64,000 nt of DNA from Bordetella parapertussis (GTDB lineage Bacteria > Acidobacteriota > Terriglobia > Bryobacterales > Bryobacteraceae): the NCBI GenBank assembly GCA_943328975.2, contig CALQCC020000011.1, positions 1 to 64,000 of the forward strand, read 5' to 3'. Each line of letters begins with the position of its first letter. Position 1 is the first letter of the stretch. A program made the translations under genes and the position numbers. Shown here piece after piece: positions 9,615 to 22,063 of this stretch. Below the pieces are notes generated by a model. It was not told the DNA's origin. It saw nothing but the letters and a program-made list of their open reading frames with translations, and made no database searches.

Positions 9615-10936
9615 TTTTGAGGGGCGTCGAAAATGATACTGGAGTCCGATGTGAACTTGACGTAGTTGCGGAAAGAAGTCGAATTCTTCATGCAGACCGT
9701 CGTGCCTCGGATGCAATTGAGGGCCTCCGATTCGGTGGGCAACAGGAACTGCTTCGAGCTATCCAGGCGGATGAAATCGTAGTCGATGGTCATCTCTACG
9801 GTGTCGAACGGAAACGCCTTGGGCAGATCGCGGGCCTGCATTTCCAGGCGCAGGACGCGGCTGGTTTCGGCGTCGATCCACAGCACGCCTCCGTAGCCGG
9901 TGTAGTAGAGCTGCGAGGGCGTGATAATCCGGAAGTCCGAGCGTTCGCGCGGGAGCTCGAAGCGATAGGTCCACGCTTTCCGACCGCGCACGTTGACTTG
10001 GGAAGGGCGGGAGAAGTCGGTGCCGGCTTCGGGGTCGAAGATCTCCGCCAGGATGCTGCCAAACTCGCCGGTGCTGCGCAGTCCGTCAATCTCTTCGAGA
10101 GGCTTGCTCGACTGCTTGTTGTTGACCTTGATGTTGGTGTATTCCTCCGCGCCGTTTCGATACACCAGGTCGGCCGATACGAGGTCTTGCGCTTTCCAAG
10201 GGCTGCGGGAGCCGTCTTGGATGTAGCGTGTGGTGTTCTGTTTGGCGGCAAAGCTGGGGAGCGAATCCATGAAGGCTCCGGCGGCTTCCCGGGCGGCGGT
10301 GATGATGGCATCGTCCGGATGAGTCGGCATCGGGCCCGTACGGATGCGGTCGCTGGTACGGGCCTCGGTGGGCTTCTCCGGCTCGGGTGTGGATTCAGGA
10401 GCTTTACTGCGCGTCAGTTTAGGGCGGTCGCTCTTTTCGGGAGCTTGCACCACGCTCGGGTTGGGAAGGTCCCAGGTCTGTGCGGCGATGGCGCGGTCTT
10501 CGGCGGTAGCAGCGCTTTCCCACTGCACGGAGATCGCAGTGTAGTTGCCTTGGTCATCTTCGGTGGAGCTGACGGTGAGATGGTCGCCCAAGTGGAACTT
10601 TTCAGGGTCGAGCGTCACATCGTCCGCAATGCGGAACCAAATGATGCGATGGTCATTGGATTCGATGATGAGTTCGGCGCGTGTAAGTTGGCGGACGATG
10701 CCGCTGGTATCGCGCATCGGCGCAGCGGCGGAGCGCGAGCCACGCGTGGTGGGCTCGGGCTGCGGTGTGCGGTTGGTGGGCTGAGGCGTTCGTCCGGGGA
10801 TCGGGATCGGCGTGCGCGGATACGGCGTGCGACCCGGAGTCTGTCCGCCAGGATACTGACCGCCGGGATACTGTCCGGGGATCTGGGCCAGAGCGGCTCC
10901 GGCGAAAACGCAGGCTACTACGAATGCTTGGCGCAT
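9611..10936 (-). CDS. Secreted hypothetical protein with N-terminal GQYPGGQYPGG repeats
   Basis: Signal peptide MRQAFVVACVFAGAALAQ followed by Pro/Gly-rich repeats and a C-terminal YTGYGGVLWIDAETSRVLRLEMQ region. Confidence 0.65.
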   Translation of the reverse strand: MRQAFVVACVFAGAALAQIPGQYPGGQYPGGQTPGRTPYPRTPIPIPGRTPQPTNRTPQPEPTTRGSRSAAAPMRDTSGIVRQLTRAELIIESNDHRIIWFRIADDVTLDPEKFHLGDHLTVSSTEDDQGNYTAISVQWESAATAEDRAIAAQTWDLPNPSVVQAPEKSDRPKLTRSKAPESTPEPEKPTEARTSDRIRTGPMPTHPDDAIITAAREAAGAFMDSLPSFAAKQNTTRYIQDGSRSPWKAQDLVSADLVYRNGAEEYTNIKVNNKQSSKPLEEIDGLRSTGEFGSILAEIFDPEAGTDFSRPSQVNVRGRKAWTYRFELPRERSDFRIITPSQLYYTGYGGVLWIDAETSRVLRLEMQARDLPKAFPFDTVEMTIDYDFIRLDSSKQFLLPTESEALNCIRGTTVCMKNSTSFRNYVKFTSDSSIIFDAPQK

Positions 10937-10960
10937 GGTGAACCACCTACATCTTCGCAT

Positions 10961-12097
10961 TTATGCGTACAGAGGCTTATAGGAAAGCTGCGACGCGCGC
11001 ACGCCTTTCGCATAGGCGGCCTTGCCGACGATGAATTCTTCTTCAGGCCGATCAATAGGAGTGATGCCGACCTTCCTGAAGTTGCTCTTGATGAGGTCGC
11101 GGCCAGCGGAGTCCAGCGATGGTTCGAACGCGGCGGGCTTCAGCGGGAGCAAGCCGCCGTTGCCGCCGGTGGCCCACTGGAAGTATTTCATGTGCAGCCA
11201 AGGGTGACCTTCATGGAGCAACAACGGAGCCTGCAGGTCGTAGATGCCTTGGATGAGAGGTTGCATCTGCCAGTAGACTTTCATGGCATCGGTCAGGCGG
11301 CCCTTGATGATGAGGTCCATCATCTCCACTCCGTAGGGCTTCTCGGGAGACTGGAGGGCGTCGGTGATCCACAGGCCGCTCCATTGAATGTTCTTGTAGC
11401 TCTTGGCCAGCAACGGGAGTTGATCGAAATTGACGGGGCCCATGATGAGCCGATCCGAGAGGCGGTCGCAGAGTTCGAAAGCTGTGGCGGCGGTCATCGG
11501 ATGCGTAAGCTTCATGCCCACGACGTTGGGATGATCCGCGAGGCGATCGAAGACGTTCAGCGGGATGCCGCTGGGATGGAACTTGCGCAGCGCATCGACG
11601 GGCGAGCCGTAGAGTAGAACAGCCATCGACGTGGAGTCGATGATCTTGCGAAACTCGGCGTAGACTTGATCCTCGGTCTCGGCTTTCGCGTTTCTCGGAA
11701 ACGACATCATGGTGTAGGCGCAGCCGAGTTTTTCGAGGAACGGGAGATCGCCCCCTAGCGCTCCCATGTCGATCTTCCCCGCGGTCTCTTCGCGGACCAG
11801 TTCCCACATGCGCTTGGTCTGTTCGGCGTTGGCTCCGTTGGCGGAGACCGTGCAGGAGGTGAAGCCTTGCTTGATGCAGTGGCGGATGTCGATGCGGATG
11901 GCTTCTTCGTCGAGGCCCTTGAAGTCGGGCGTGAAGGACGGCATCACAAGGCCGTTGAGGCCGCGCAGATGTTCGCGGGCCCAGTCCTTCTTTGCGGAGC
12001 GGGAGGGACGAGAGACGTAGGCGGCTTTGCTGCTTCGGGACAGAGCGGCTCCGATTGTGGCTAGGCCGACGGATTGGGAAAAGTGTCTGCGGTTCAT
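10961..12097 (-). CDS. Dihydrodipicolinate synthase / N-acetylneuraminate lyase family protein with Tat-like signal
   Basis: MNRRHFSQSVGLATIGAAL Tat-like start; GLVMPSFTPDFKGLDEEAIRIDIRHCI, LYGSP and VVGMKLTHP (Schiff-base Lys context). Confidence 0.75.
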   Translation of the reverse strand: MNRRHFSQSVGLATIGAALSRSSKAAYVSRPSRSAKKDWAREHLRGLNGLVMPSFTPDFKGLDEEAIRIDIRHCIKQGFTSCTVSANGANAEQTKRMWELVREETAGKIDMGALGGDLPFLEKLGCAYTMMSFPRNAKAETEDQVYAEFRKIIDSTSMAVLLYGSPVDALRKFHPSGIPLNVFDRLADHPNVVGMKLTHPMTAATAFELCDRLSDRLIMGPVNFDQLPLLAKSYKNIQWSGLWITDALQSPEKPYGVEMMDLIIKGRLTDAMKVYWQMQPLIQGIYDLQAPLLLHEGHPWLHMKYFQWATGGNGGLLPLKPAAFEPSLDSAGRDLIKSNFRKVGITPIDRPEEEFIVGKAAYAKGVRASQLSYKPLYA

Positions 12098-12157
12098 ACG
12101 CACCCCGATCTAGTCTACATAGAAAGTCGGTGGGCGACACCGGGGGGGGCGCGCGGA

Positions 12158-14740
12158 CTACTTGCGCAGCGTTGCGGTCCAGTTCTGGAGCAGCGTCAAC
12201 GGTCGGGCCGTGGCTGCGCCTTCGTCGGCGACGAGGAACCTCTGGCCGTCGGCGGAGACGTCGTAGAGATACCCGCGTATGTTGCCGATGCCGTCGAAGA
12301 GTTTCTGCACTTTGCCGACTTCGAGCGTGCCGTTGCGGGCAATCACTTCGGCGGCCATTAGTTGGCCCTCTTCGGTGTGGTAAAAGATCTCCTTGCCGTC
12401 TTTTCTCCAGCGCGGTTTGACGCCGCCACCCGACGAAATCTGGCGCTTCCCCCCGGGGCCGGGAAAGGGAGCCGCGTAAACTTCCCTCTGTCCCGACTCA
12501 TTGGATTCGTACGCCACCCACTGGCCGTCCGGCGAGAATTGGGGTCGCGCTTCATTAAACGGAGTCTGCAGGAAGACGCGCGGCTCAGGCTTGGCGCCAC
12601 CGGCTTCCTGCGTCAGCGGGAGAATCCAGATGTCACTCGATGTCTTAGGGTCGTTCCGGGAATACAACAGTAGCCGACCGTCGGGAGAAAAACTCGTCGG
12701 GGACTTATCAACGGCATCTTCCAGAAGCAACTCCTCGGCCCCGGTGCCGTTGGAGGCTTTGCGGTATACGTTGAAGTTCCCTTTGCCCCGCGCGGAAACG
12801 AAATACAGCGTCTTTCCGTCCGGCGACCACACCGGCTCACGATCGATGGCGGGATCGAAAGTGAACCGGGTGGGAAGGCCACGCGCTGCATCGTAGATCC
12901 ACAGATCCTGTACCGTCCCAAACCCCACTGCCGCGCTCTTCTGATCGGGCGAAATGGCCACGTTGCCGATGATGGGAATTCGCTCCCCCAAATTCCCGAG
13001 CACTTTGCCGAAGCGGTCCTTCCAGAGGAGCTGTGCCTGTTCGCCGTTTGTTCCTGACAGGAACGTCAGCAAGCCGGCCGGCGAGACAGCGAAGCCGCCC
13101 AGCCGCAGGGGCTGGGTAAACGAAGGGACCCCTTCCGCAACGGGCATCGCTTCACCGGTGGTTTCCAGTCGGACTGCGTCAAAGGGTTGCGCCATCAGCG
13201 TGTTCTCGCGAAGGAAGAGGAGGTGCCCTTGCGCGTAGACGGCTGGAGAATGCGCTTGCGCGACAACTTTTCCTGACTCGGCCGGCTCATCCAATGAGCC
13301 CACTTGCACCGGCATGTCGCCTGCTTGATTTGTGGCATAGAGAAAGTGGCGGCCATCCGGCAGAAACCAGGGGTAACGATGGCTCTGCCCAGAGGACGCC
13401 GCGACAGCCATGCCGCCCGATGCCGCCACTCGCAAGAGCGGGCCATTGTTTAGGACGCCGAAGACGATCACGCCCTCGGAGTTCCAACTCCCTCCTCGAA
13501 AATCGGCGGGCAGGTCTGTGACGGGGACGGGTGGACCGCCCTGGATATCGATCTTTTTCAGTTTGGAGCCCTGCCCGAAGCCGATCCAGCGGCTGTCCGG
13601 AGACCAGAACGGCAGCCCGGCACCTTCCGTGCCCGGCAACGGCTGGGCGGTCTGAGAATCCAGGCGTCGCAACCAGAGCTGCGCCCGGCCTCCCTTCTGC
13701 CGGGCTCCGAAAACGATGCGGGTTCCGTCGGGAGAGATGGCGGGCAATGGGTAGGTACCGTTGAAGTCGAAATCGGCGTTTTCGGGAGGCAGCAGTGTCG
13801 CGATGATGACCGGCTGTGGCGGAGGAGTTTCCAGGTAGTGCAGGACATTCATCGGCATCAACGCCAGCAGGACGAAGGTCGCGATGGCCCAGGGCAGCCA
13901 TGCCCGGCCTTTGGGCGCTGGCGGCGCGGGAGCCGCTGCGTCGGCGGCCTCTGAGGGGAGCAGCAGGCGGCGCGCGTCACTGATGGAGGACAGGCGTTGC
14001 TTGCGATCCTTCTCCAGGCACCAACTGAGCAGCTTGTGTACGCGGGCCGGGGCTGCGGAGATGTCGGGCTCTTTGTTGAGGACGCCGCCCAGGATTTCGA
14101 CCACGGTCTCGCCTTGGAACAAGCGTTTGCCGGTCAACATCTCATACACGACGACGCCGAAGGACCAGATGTCGGAGCGCTTGTCGACTGCCTTGCCCTT
14201 GGCTTGCTCGGGAGCCATGTAGGCGGCGGTTCTGAGGATGGTGCCGGCGACGGTCGCGCCCATCGTCAATGTTGGAGAGTTCTCGGGGTCGCTGTCGCGC
14301 TGTGGCTCCATCGCCTTCGCGAGTCCGAAGTCGAGAATCTTGACGACGCCTTCGGGAGTGATCTTGATGTTGGCGGGCTTCAGGTCGCGATGGATGATGT
14401 TCTTCTCATGCGCGGCCTCAATGCCATCGATCAGTTGCTGGATGATGGGGAGCGCGTCATCGAAATCGAGGGGGCCTTTTAGGTCGGCGCCTTCGACGTA
14501 CTCCATCACCAAGTAGTTGGGACCCACGTCGTAGAGGTGAGCGATGTTGGTGTGGTTCAGCGACGCGATGGTGCGCGCTTCGCGCGTGAAGCGTTCGGTG
14601 AATTGGGAGTTGCTGACCTTGATGGCGACGTCGCGGCGGAGGCGGTCGTCGTGGGCTCGGTATACTTCGCCCATTCCGCCTTTGCCCACGAGGGCCAGGA
14701 TTTCGTAGGGTCCGAGTTTAGTGCCGGGGTCGAGGGGCAT
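12158..14740 (-). CDS. Serine/threonine protein kinase with TolB/PD40 beta-propeller
   Basis: PYEILALVGKGGMGEVYRA, VAIKV, HRDLKPANIKI, DFGLAKAM; C-terminal SPDG repeats. Confidence 0.92.
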   Translation of the reverse strand: MPLDPGTKLGPYEILALVGKGGMGEVYRAHDDRLRRDVAIKVSNSQFTERFTREARTIASLNHTNIAHLYDVGPNYLVMEYVEGADLKGPLDFDDALPIIQQLIDGIEAAHEKNIIHRDLKPANIKITPEGVVKILDFGLAKAMEPQRDSDPENSPTLTMGATVAGTILRTAAYMAPEQAKGKAVDKRSDIWSFGVVVYEMLTGKRLFQGETVVEILGGVLNKEPDISAAPARVHKLLSWCLEKDRKQRLSSISDARRLLLPSEAADAAAPAPPAPKGRAWLPWAIATFVLLALMPMNVLHYLETPPPQPVIIATLLPPENADFDFNGTYPLPAISPDGTRIVFGARQKGGRAQLWLRRLDSQTAQPLPGTEGAGLPFWSPDSRWIGFGQGSKLKKIDIQGGPPVPVTDLPADFRGGSWNSEGVIVFGVLNNGPLLRVAASGGMAVAASSGQSHRYPWFLPDGRHFLYATNQAGDMPVQVGSLDEPAESGKVVAQAHSPAVYAQGHLLFLRENTLMAQPFDAVRLETTGEAMPVAEGVPSFTQPLRLGGFAVSPAGLLTFLSGTNGEQAQLLWKDRFGKVLGNLGERIPIIGNVAISPDQKSAAVGFGTVQDLWIYDAARGLPTRFTFDPAIDREPVWSPDGKTLYFVSARGKGNFNVYRKASNGTGAEELLLEDAVDKSPTSFSPDGRLLLYSRNDPKTSSDIWILPLTQEAGGAKPEPRVFLQTPFNEARPQFSPDGQWVAYESNESGQREVYAAPFPGPGGKRQISSGGGVKPRWRKDGKEIFYHTEEGQLMAAEVIARNGTLEVGKVQKLFDGIGNIRGYLYDVSADGQRFLVADEGAATARPLTLLQNWTATLRK

Positions 14741-14771
14741 GTCGTGGATTCAGTCTATCCGATATCGAGTG

Positions 14772-15734
14772 CTACTTGATGGCGACCGCGTTGGGAGGGG
14801 TGGCGATGCCGCCTTCGAGGATCATGGGGGCCGAGACCACCATGCACTCGTAACGCCGGTCGCGCCCGCAATCTTCGGCCAGCGGGGCAAGCACGAACAA
14901 TTCCCCCAGCGGCAGACCGAGCAGCGGCAAGGCTCGGTAATGCAGAATTCCCTCGTCGGAGAAATCGCAGGGCATCGGCTCTACCGCGGGGCAATCGGTT
15001 CCGATCGCGGCGACGCGGTGGTCCCACAGCCACGCGGCCAGCTCGCGCGACGCTTCGATCCCGATCGCTACAACGCCCGCGAAGGTGGACAAGCTCGATT
15101 TGTGTTCTTGCGGAGAGCTCTCGTAGGCTTCCATCCATCCTGTGCGGACCAGCAGGATCGAGCCGGGCTTGAGCGTGGTGCCTTGGAGCTGCAACGCGCC
15201 TTTCAGTTCGTCGAGCGTGATCACGTCGCGCTCCAGCGGCCGAAGCTCGCGGCCCTGGGCCTGGCGGTAGGCGACCACGTCAATGAGCACGCCGCGGCCG
15301 ACGAATCGCGAAGCCCAACGGTGAATGCTCAGCTTGCCGCCGGGACCGATCTCATCCGAACGCACGCCGTTGTAGTAACTCTCGCGGCTGGGAAGGCCCA
15401 CGTGCGCAAACCCGTCCCACTGCGTGCTTTCCTGCGTGTTGAGATTGTCCACCACATCGTCATTGGCGAACGGAGCGAGTGGAATGATCTTGTGGTGCAC
15501 CTCCGCGCGGCCGAACAGAGGGGGCTTGGCGAAGCCGACCTTGGCGTCCAAGCGGAATACCTTGCCGGTCTGCACCAACCCTGCGGCGTCGATCACGCCT
15601 TGCGGCGTCAGGAAGTTCAGGCACCCGAACTCGTCGTCATCTCCGAACACCCCCCACGACGATTCCGGCGGCGCGTCCTTCTTGACGGGGAGTTGGTCGA
15701 AGCTGGGGATCTTGCTCCAATCGAGATTCTTCAT
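14772..15734 (-). CDS. Cyclase family protein (kynurenine formamidase-like)
   Basis: 320 aa; TQWDGFAHVG, GVLIDVV, LLVRTGWME, IGTDCPAVEP. Confidence 0.8.
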   Translation of the reverse strand: MKNLDWSKIPSFDQLPVKKDAPPESSWGVFGDDDEFGCLNFLTPQGVIDAAGLVQTGKVFRLDAKVGFAKPPLFGRAEVHHKIIPLAPFANDDVVDNLNTQESTQWDGFAHVGLPSRESYYNGVRSDEIGPGGKLSIHRWASRFVGRGVLIDVVAYRQAQGRELRPLERDVITLDELKGALQLQGTTLKPGSILLVRTGWMEAYESSPQEHKSSLSTFAGVVAIGIEASRELAAWLWDHRVAAIGTDCPAVEPMPCDFSDEGILHYRALPLLGLPLGELFVLAPLAEDCGRDRRYECMVVSAPMILEGGIATPPNAVAIK

Positions 15735-15757
15735 TGGTCTAAGATAGCGCTTATTAG

Positions 15758-15838
15758 CCGGCGATCTTAGCCCAGTTGTCGATGAGGTGCTTGGCTGTGC
15801 GCCAGGCTAGGGCTTGGAAGGAGAGCGTGGGGTTGCGG
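15758..15838 (-). pseudogene. GMC oxidoreductase 3'-end remnant (copy 1)
   Basis: Encodes RNPTLSFQALAWRTAKHLIDNWAKIAG*, near-identical to the C-terminus of the intact GMC gene at 20302-22008. Confidence 0.85.
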
Positions 15839-16034
15839 TATCTTCCCCAGGAACGCGACCACTCTAAACACAGCTTCCGCAGCTTCCCCGGCAAACAGGA
15901 CGTTTCTACTTTTCCTTGACACGGGGGGTGCGTGCGGCTCCAAGGCCGGGTCGGTGGACAGCTGAAGGTGCAGCGGTTGCTTGCCCGCACCGATCAAGGG
16001 GCATCGCGACTGGCGGAGGGTCCTAGGTTGGGGG

Positions 16035-17201
16035 CTAGCTAAGTCGCCACACGCTTGTATGTAGGCCCGATGTAATCAGGCGTTGTCCATCTGGGGTGAA
16101 TCGGATGCCGTCGATTGCGAACGATCCGAGGGAAAGTTGGCCGCTCTTAAGAATCTGGCGATTGTGCTCCCATTCCGCAATTTGACGGCCTGAGGATACA
16201 TCCCATAACCTCACGGAAGTCACGGTCTCTCCAGTACTGTACTGACTCCGATGGCCAACGGCGATCAAACTGCCGTCGGGTGAAATCGCTAGCTGTTCGG
16301 CCCCATTCGCGGGGATTTGGGTGATTATTTTCCCACTGGAGACGTCCAGGACACTAACACTTGTGTTGCCACGGTCGCTGAGGACATTCTTCTGGACTGC
16401 TGCAACAGCCACCCATTTTGAGTTGGGGGAGATTGACGCGGCCACGATGCCCGTTGGGAATGATCGTCCATCCACGTGATGAACCCAAAGGACCTTGGAT
16501 AGATCTTCGGTGCTGCGACAAAGCACGCGATGTCGATCCAGTCCGTAGATCAGAACGGTGCGATCAACTGACACTGTGTCCACCGTAACTCGCTGCCAGC
16601 TATCACTGGGGGACTCCCCGACGCTCACACGCTCTATGACCTTGTATTCCGGCAACTGAGTAACAACGATTTCTTTCTCGGCTTCAAGCGACAGTAATCG
16701 ATTGGTGCCTAGGGCATAGTAGATAGGTAGAACTGGGCCTGACTTGTCTGTTCTGGTTCCATGCTTAAGATTCACGATAGTGTGGCTCGAACTTGGAGTT
16801 CGACCGGCGATCAAGAACGCGTAGACATAGAGATGGTCACCCTCGGCAAAGAAACTCCCGCTAGTAGCCGGGGATTCAATTTTCATGCTGAATGTGGCCG
16901 AGCCGGTTTCAACCACTACCACCGACAAGGTGTCTTCGCCGCGACCTGAGGGAACGCTTGTAACACCTTGTGGACTGACACTGATCGTTTCAATAGGGAA
17001 ATGCGTGGACCATAGGCACAGACGTCCACCGTCTGGTGAGATCGCCCGCAAAGTAGTATCGCGGAATGTTCGCAACAACTGCGGTGTAACAGTTCGGGGA
17101 GTTTGGCCGAGCAGGGGCAGGGCACAAGCTGCGGCGCACGAACTGATGCCAAGGGAGAAGATGTCCCTTCTTGTATATGTTGTGAGTTTATTCAAGGACA
17201 T
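16035..17201 (-). CDS. WD40-like beta-propeller protein with Tat-like signal
   Basis: MSLNKLTTYTRRDIFSLGISSCAAACALPLLG; SVRLWDVSSGRQIAEWEH, RFTPDGQRLITSGLHTSVWRLS. Confidence 0.7.
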   Translation of the reverse strand: MSLNKLTTYTRRDIFSLGISSCAAACALPLLGQTPRTVTPQLLRTFRDTTLRAISPDGGRLCLWSTHFPIETISVSPQGVTSVPSGRGEDTLSVVVVETGSATFSMKIESPATSGSFFAEGDHLYVYAFLIAGRTPSSSHTIVNLKHGTRTDKSGPVLPIYYALGTNRLLSLEAEKEIVVTQLPEYKVIERVSVGESPSDSWQRVTVDTVSVDRTVLIYGLDRHRVLCRSTEDLSKVLWVHHVDGRSFPTGIVAASISPNSKWVAVAAVQKNVLSDRGNTSVSVLDVSSGKIITQIPANGAEQLAISPDGSLIAVGHRSQYSTGETVTSVRLWDVSSGRQIAEWEHNRQILKSGQLSLGSFAIDGIRFTPDGQRLITSGLHTSVWRLS

Positions 17202-17391
17202 TCGATTGTTTTTCCTAAAGCGTCGGTGCCGTGGGGCGCAAGCAGTCAATCTAGCATCAAGCAACCTCCTTTACTAGGCTGTATTCACGGTGCAGTCCGA
17301 GTGGGATTGAGCGCGGCGCCAAGGCTGTTTTGCGGACGCTTGAGGGCGCGGATGTCGCTAGCCCGCAATGGCACCGATGGCGAGTCTCTAT

Positions 17392-17477
17392 CCGGCGATC
17401 TTGGTCCAGTTGTCGATGAGGTGCTGGGCTGTGCGCCAGGCTAGGGCTTGGAAGGATAGGGTGGGGTTGCGGGCTCC
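17392..17477 (-). pseudogene. GMC oxidoreductase 3'-end remnant (copy 2)
   Basis: ccggcgatcttggtccagttgtcgatgaggtgctgggctgtgcgccaggctagggcttggaaggatag; near-identical to 20305-20390. Confidence 0.85.
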
Positions 17478-17506
17478 CTGACTCTGCCCCGCGGACGCCT
17501 ACAAGG

Positions 17507-17553
17507 GACAGGATTTCATATGGGCCTAGCTTCGTTCCGGGGTCGAGGGGCAT
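17507..17553 (-). pseudogene. 5' fragment of Ser/Thr kinase gene
   Basis: Encodes MPLDPGTKLGPYEILSLV, matching the start of the intact kinase (MPLDPGTKLGPYEILALVGKGG, 14740). Confidence 0.8.
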
Positions 17554-17589
17554 TGGGAACTATCTTACGTTACCCAGGGATCTTGGCCC

Positions 17590-17632
17590 ATCGTGCCGGG
17601 GCCCAAAGAGTATCCAAAGGCCCCGGCACGAT
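17590..17632 (-). terminator. Large hairpin downstream of katG (terminator-like, no clear U-tract)
   Basis: atcgtgccggggcc / ggccccggcacgat, 14-bp perfect inverted repeat with 15-nt loop. Confidence 0.6.
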
Positions 17633-17641
17633 CCGTCACGG

Positions 17642-20291
<2,650 letters not shown>

Positions 20292-20301
20292 GTAGTGCCT
20301 T

Positions 20302-22008
20302 TCACCCGGCGATCTTGGTCCAATTGTCGATGAGGTGCTGGGCTGTTCGCCAGGCTAGGGCTTGGAAGGATAGCGTGGGGTTGCGGGCTCCTATGGTGCC
20401 CATGACTGAGCCGCCTACGATGCCGAGGTTTGCTGCCTCGTGGGAGAAGCCCCAGCGGTCTACTACGTTGCGTTCCGGGTCGTCGCCCATTCTGGTGCCG
20501 CCGATGGCGTGGGTGCTGACGCCTCCGCCGAAGCCGCCGCCTCCGCCGCTGACTTCGATGGCTCCGGCTTTGCGGTACCAGTCGCGGGCGCGTTCGGCCG
20601 CATGGGATGCGGCACGTTGTTCGTTGGTGTGCGAGGGGTTGGTGATGCGCAGGACGGGATCGCCGAGCGGGTCTTTCACTTGGTCGTCGAGGTCAAGGAA
20701 GGTGTCCTCATAGGGGAGCGTGTTGCACTGGATGTACGCGGACGTTTGGCGGTCGGCGTTTTCGTGGATGAACTTTTTCCAGGCCGAGCCCCACTGCGGA
20801 GCTTTGCCCCAAGTGCTCATGCCGGCGGCGGCGATGGGGTGGCGTTCGTGATAGGCGTGGATGCTGGCTCCGCCGATGAAACCCATGCCGGCGTGGTCGA
20901 AATTATCGTCGGCCCATTCGTCGATGACGACGCCTTGGGCGATGGCTCCGTACCAGGTGTTGATGTCGAAGGGGAACAGCGCTTGCACGCCTCCCATCTG
21001 GTGGCCGAAGTAGTGGCGCCCGACTTGGCCGTGATTGTTGGAGAGGCCGTTGGGGTAGCGCTCGGATTTGGAGAGCAACAGGAGGCGGACGTTTTCGTAG
21101 ACGTAGGCTCCGGTGAGGACGACCTTGGCGGGTTGGAAGTAGTCTTCGTTGTTGCGGCGATAGAGGACGCCGGTGACGCGGCCGTCGCGATCGTTCACGA
21201 TGCGGGTGACGTGCGAGTTGTCGAAGATCTTGAAGTTGCCGGTCTTCTGTGCGGCAGGAATCGTCGTGACGGCGGTGGAATTTTTCGCGTTGAGGTGGCA
21301 GCCGCCGCGGTCGCAATAGCCGTGATAGCCGCAGGGGGAGCGGCCTTGGTAGTTGACGGAGTTGATGGCCGCGGGTCCACGGAAGGGATTCCAGCCGAGG
21401 TCTTTGCCGGCCTTCATCATGAGGTCGGTGAAGCCGGTGTCGCGCAGAGGCGGCATCGGATATTCGTTCTTGCGCGGGCCTTCGAAGGGGCTGCCCTTGC
21501 CGGTGAGCTTGCCGTTGAGATTGCCGGCGCGGCCGGAGACGCCGATCTCCTTTTCGACGATGTCGTAGAAGGGTTCGAGGTCGGCGTAGGTGAGGGGCCA
21601 GTCTTCGACGGTGGAGCCCGCGGGGACGGCGGTGGCCCCGTAACGGGCGATGGCTCGGGAGCGGACTTGGAAATCCCAGGGGTTGAAGCGCCAGCTCTGC
21701 GCGTGATAGTGGATCGAGGTGCCGCCGATCGCGTTCATCATCGGATGAGATGCAGCTTGCCTTGCAGGCTGTGACGCGGCGGTGCGCACGGTAGGAATTT
21801 CGCGGCCCACTTTGGTGCCGGTGGTGACTTGGCCGCGGACGTTGTTGAAGATTTCGTCGGCGTGGTAGTCCTTCGAGGGGTCCATCCAGGTTCCGGCTTC
21901 GATGCCTGCCACGGTTTTTCCAGCGCGGGCGAGGGGGAGGACGGCGAGGCCTCCGGCGGCTCCGAGGCCGATGACGGCGACGTCTACGGGTTCGAGGTTG
22001 ATGGGCAT
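20302..22008 (-). CDS. GMC family oxidoreductase
   Basis: VIGLGAAGGLAVLPLARAGKTVAGIEAG FAD motif; IGGTSIHYHAQSWRFNPWDF; C-terminal IGARNPTLSFQALAWRTAQHLIDN. Confidence 0.88.
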   Translation of the reverse strand: MPINLEPVDVAVIGLGAAGGLAVLPLARAGKTVAGIEAGTWMDPSKDYHADEIFNNVRGQVTTGTKVGREIPTVRTAASQPARQAASHPMMNAIGGTSIHYHAQSWRFNPWDFQVRSRAIARYGATAVPAGSTVEDWPLTYADLEPFYDIVEKEIGVSGRAGNLNGKLTGKGSPFEGPRKNEYPMPPLRDTGFTDLMMKAGKDLGWNPFRGPAAINSVNYQGRSPCGYHGYCDRGGCHLNAKNSTAVTTIPAAQKTGNFKIFDNSHVTRIVNDRDGRVTGVLYRRNNEDYFQPAKVVLTGAYVYENVRLLLLSKSERYPNGLSNNHGQVGRHYFGHQMGGVQALFPFDINTWYGAIAQGVVIDEWADDNFDHAGMGFIGGASIHAYHERHPIAAAGMSTWGKAPQWGSAWKKFIHENADRQTSAYIQCNTLPYEDTFLDLDDQVKDPLGDPVLRITNPSHTNEQRAASHAAERARDWYRKAGAIEVSGGGGGFGGGVSTHAIGGTRMGDDPERNVVDRWGFSHEAANLGIVGGSVMGTIGARNPTLSFQALAWRTAQHLIDNWTKIAG

Positions 22009-22063
22009 GGTCCTGCGTGTGATTCTACCGCATGCTGCAGAAGGGGACTAACAGCACTCCCCC

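Noticed and set aside
10840-10900. Short tandem repeat as possible CRISPR/minisatellite
   Set aside because: The ggatactg-ccgccggg repetition encodes GQYPGGQYPGGQ in frame within a signal-peptide-bearing protein; coding repeat only.
9551-11617. 688-aa plus-strand ORF
   Set aside because: Antisense to two supported minus-strand genes (secreted protein and DapA-family enzyme); composition is typical of shadow frames.
15754-15990. 78-aa ORF as a functional small gene
   Set aside because: Its C-terminal half is a GMC 3' remnant; better explained as a recombination scar.
20440-21774. 444-aa plus-strand ORF antisense to the GMC oxidoreductase
   Set aside because: Val/Ala/Gly-rich shadow frame; the minus-strand GMC protein has clear motifs.
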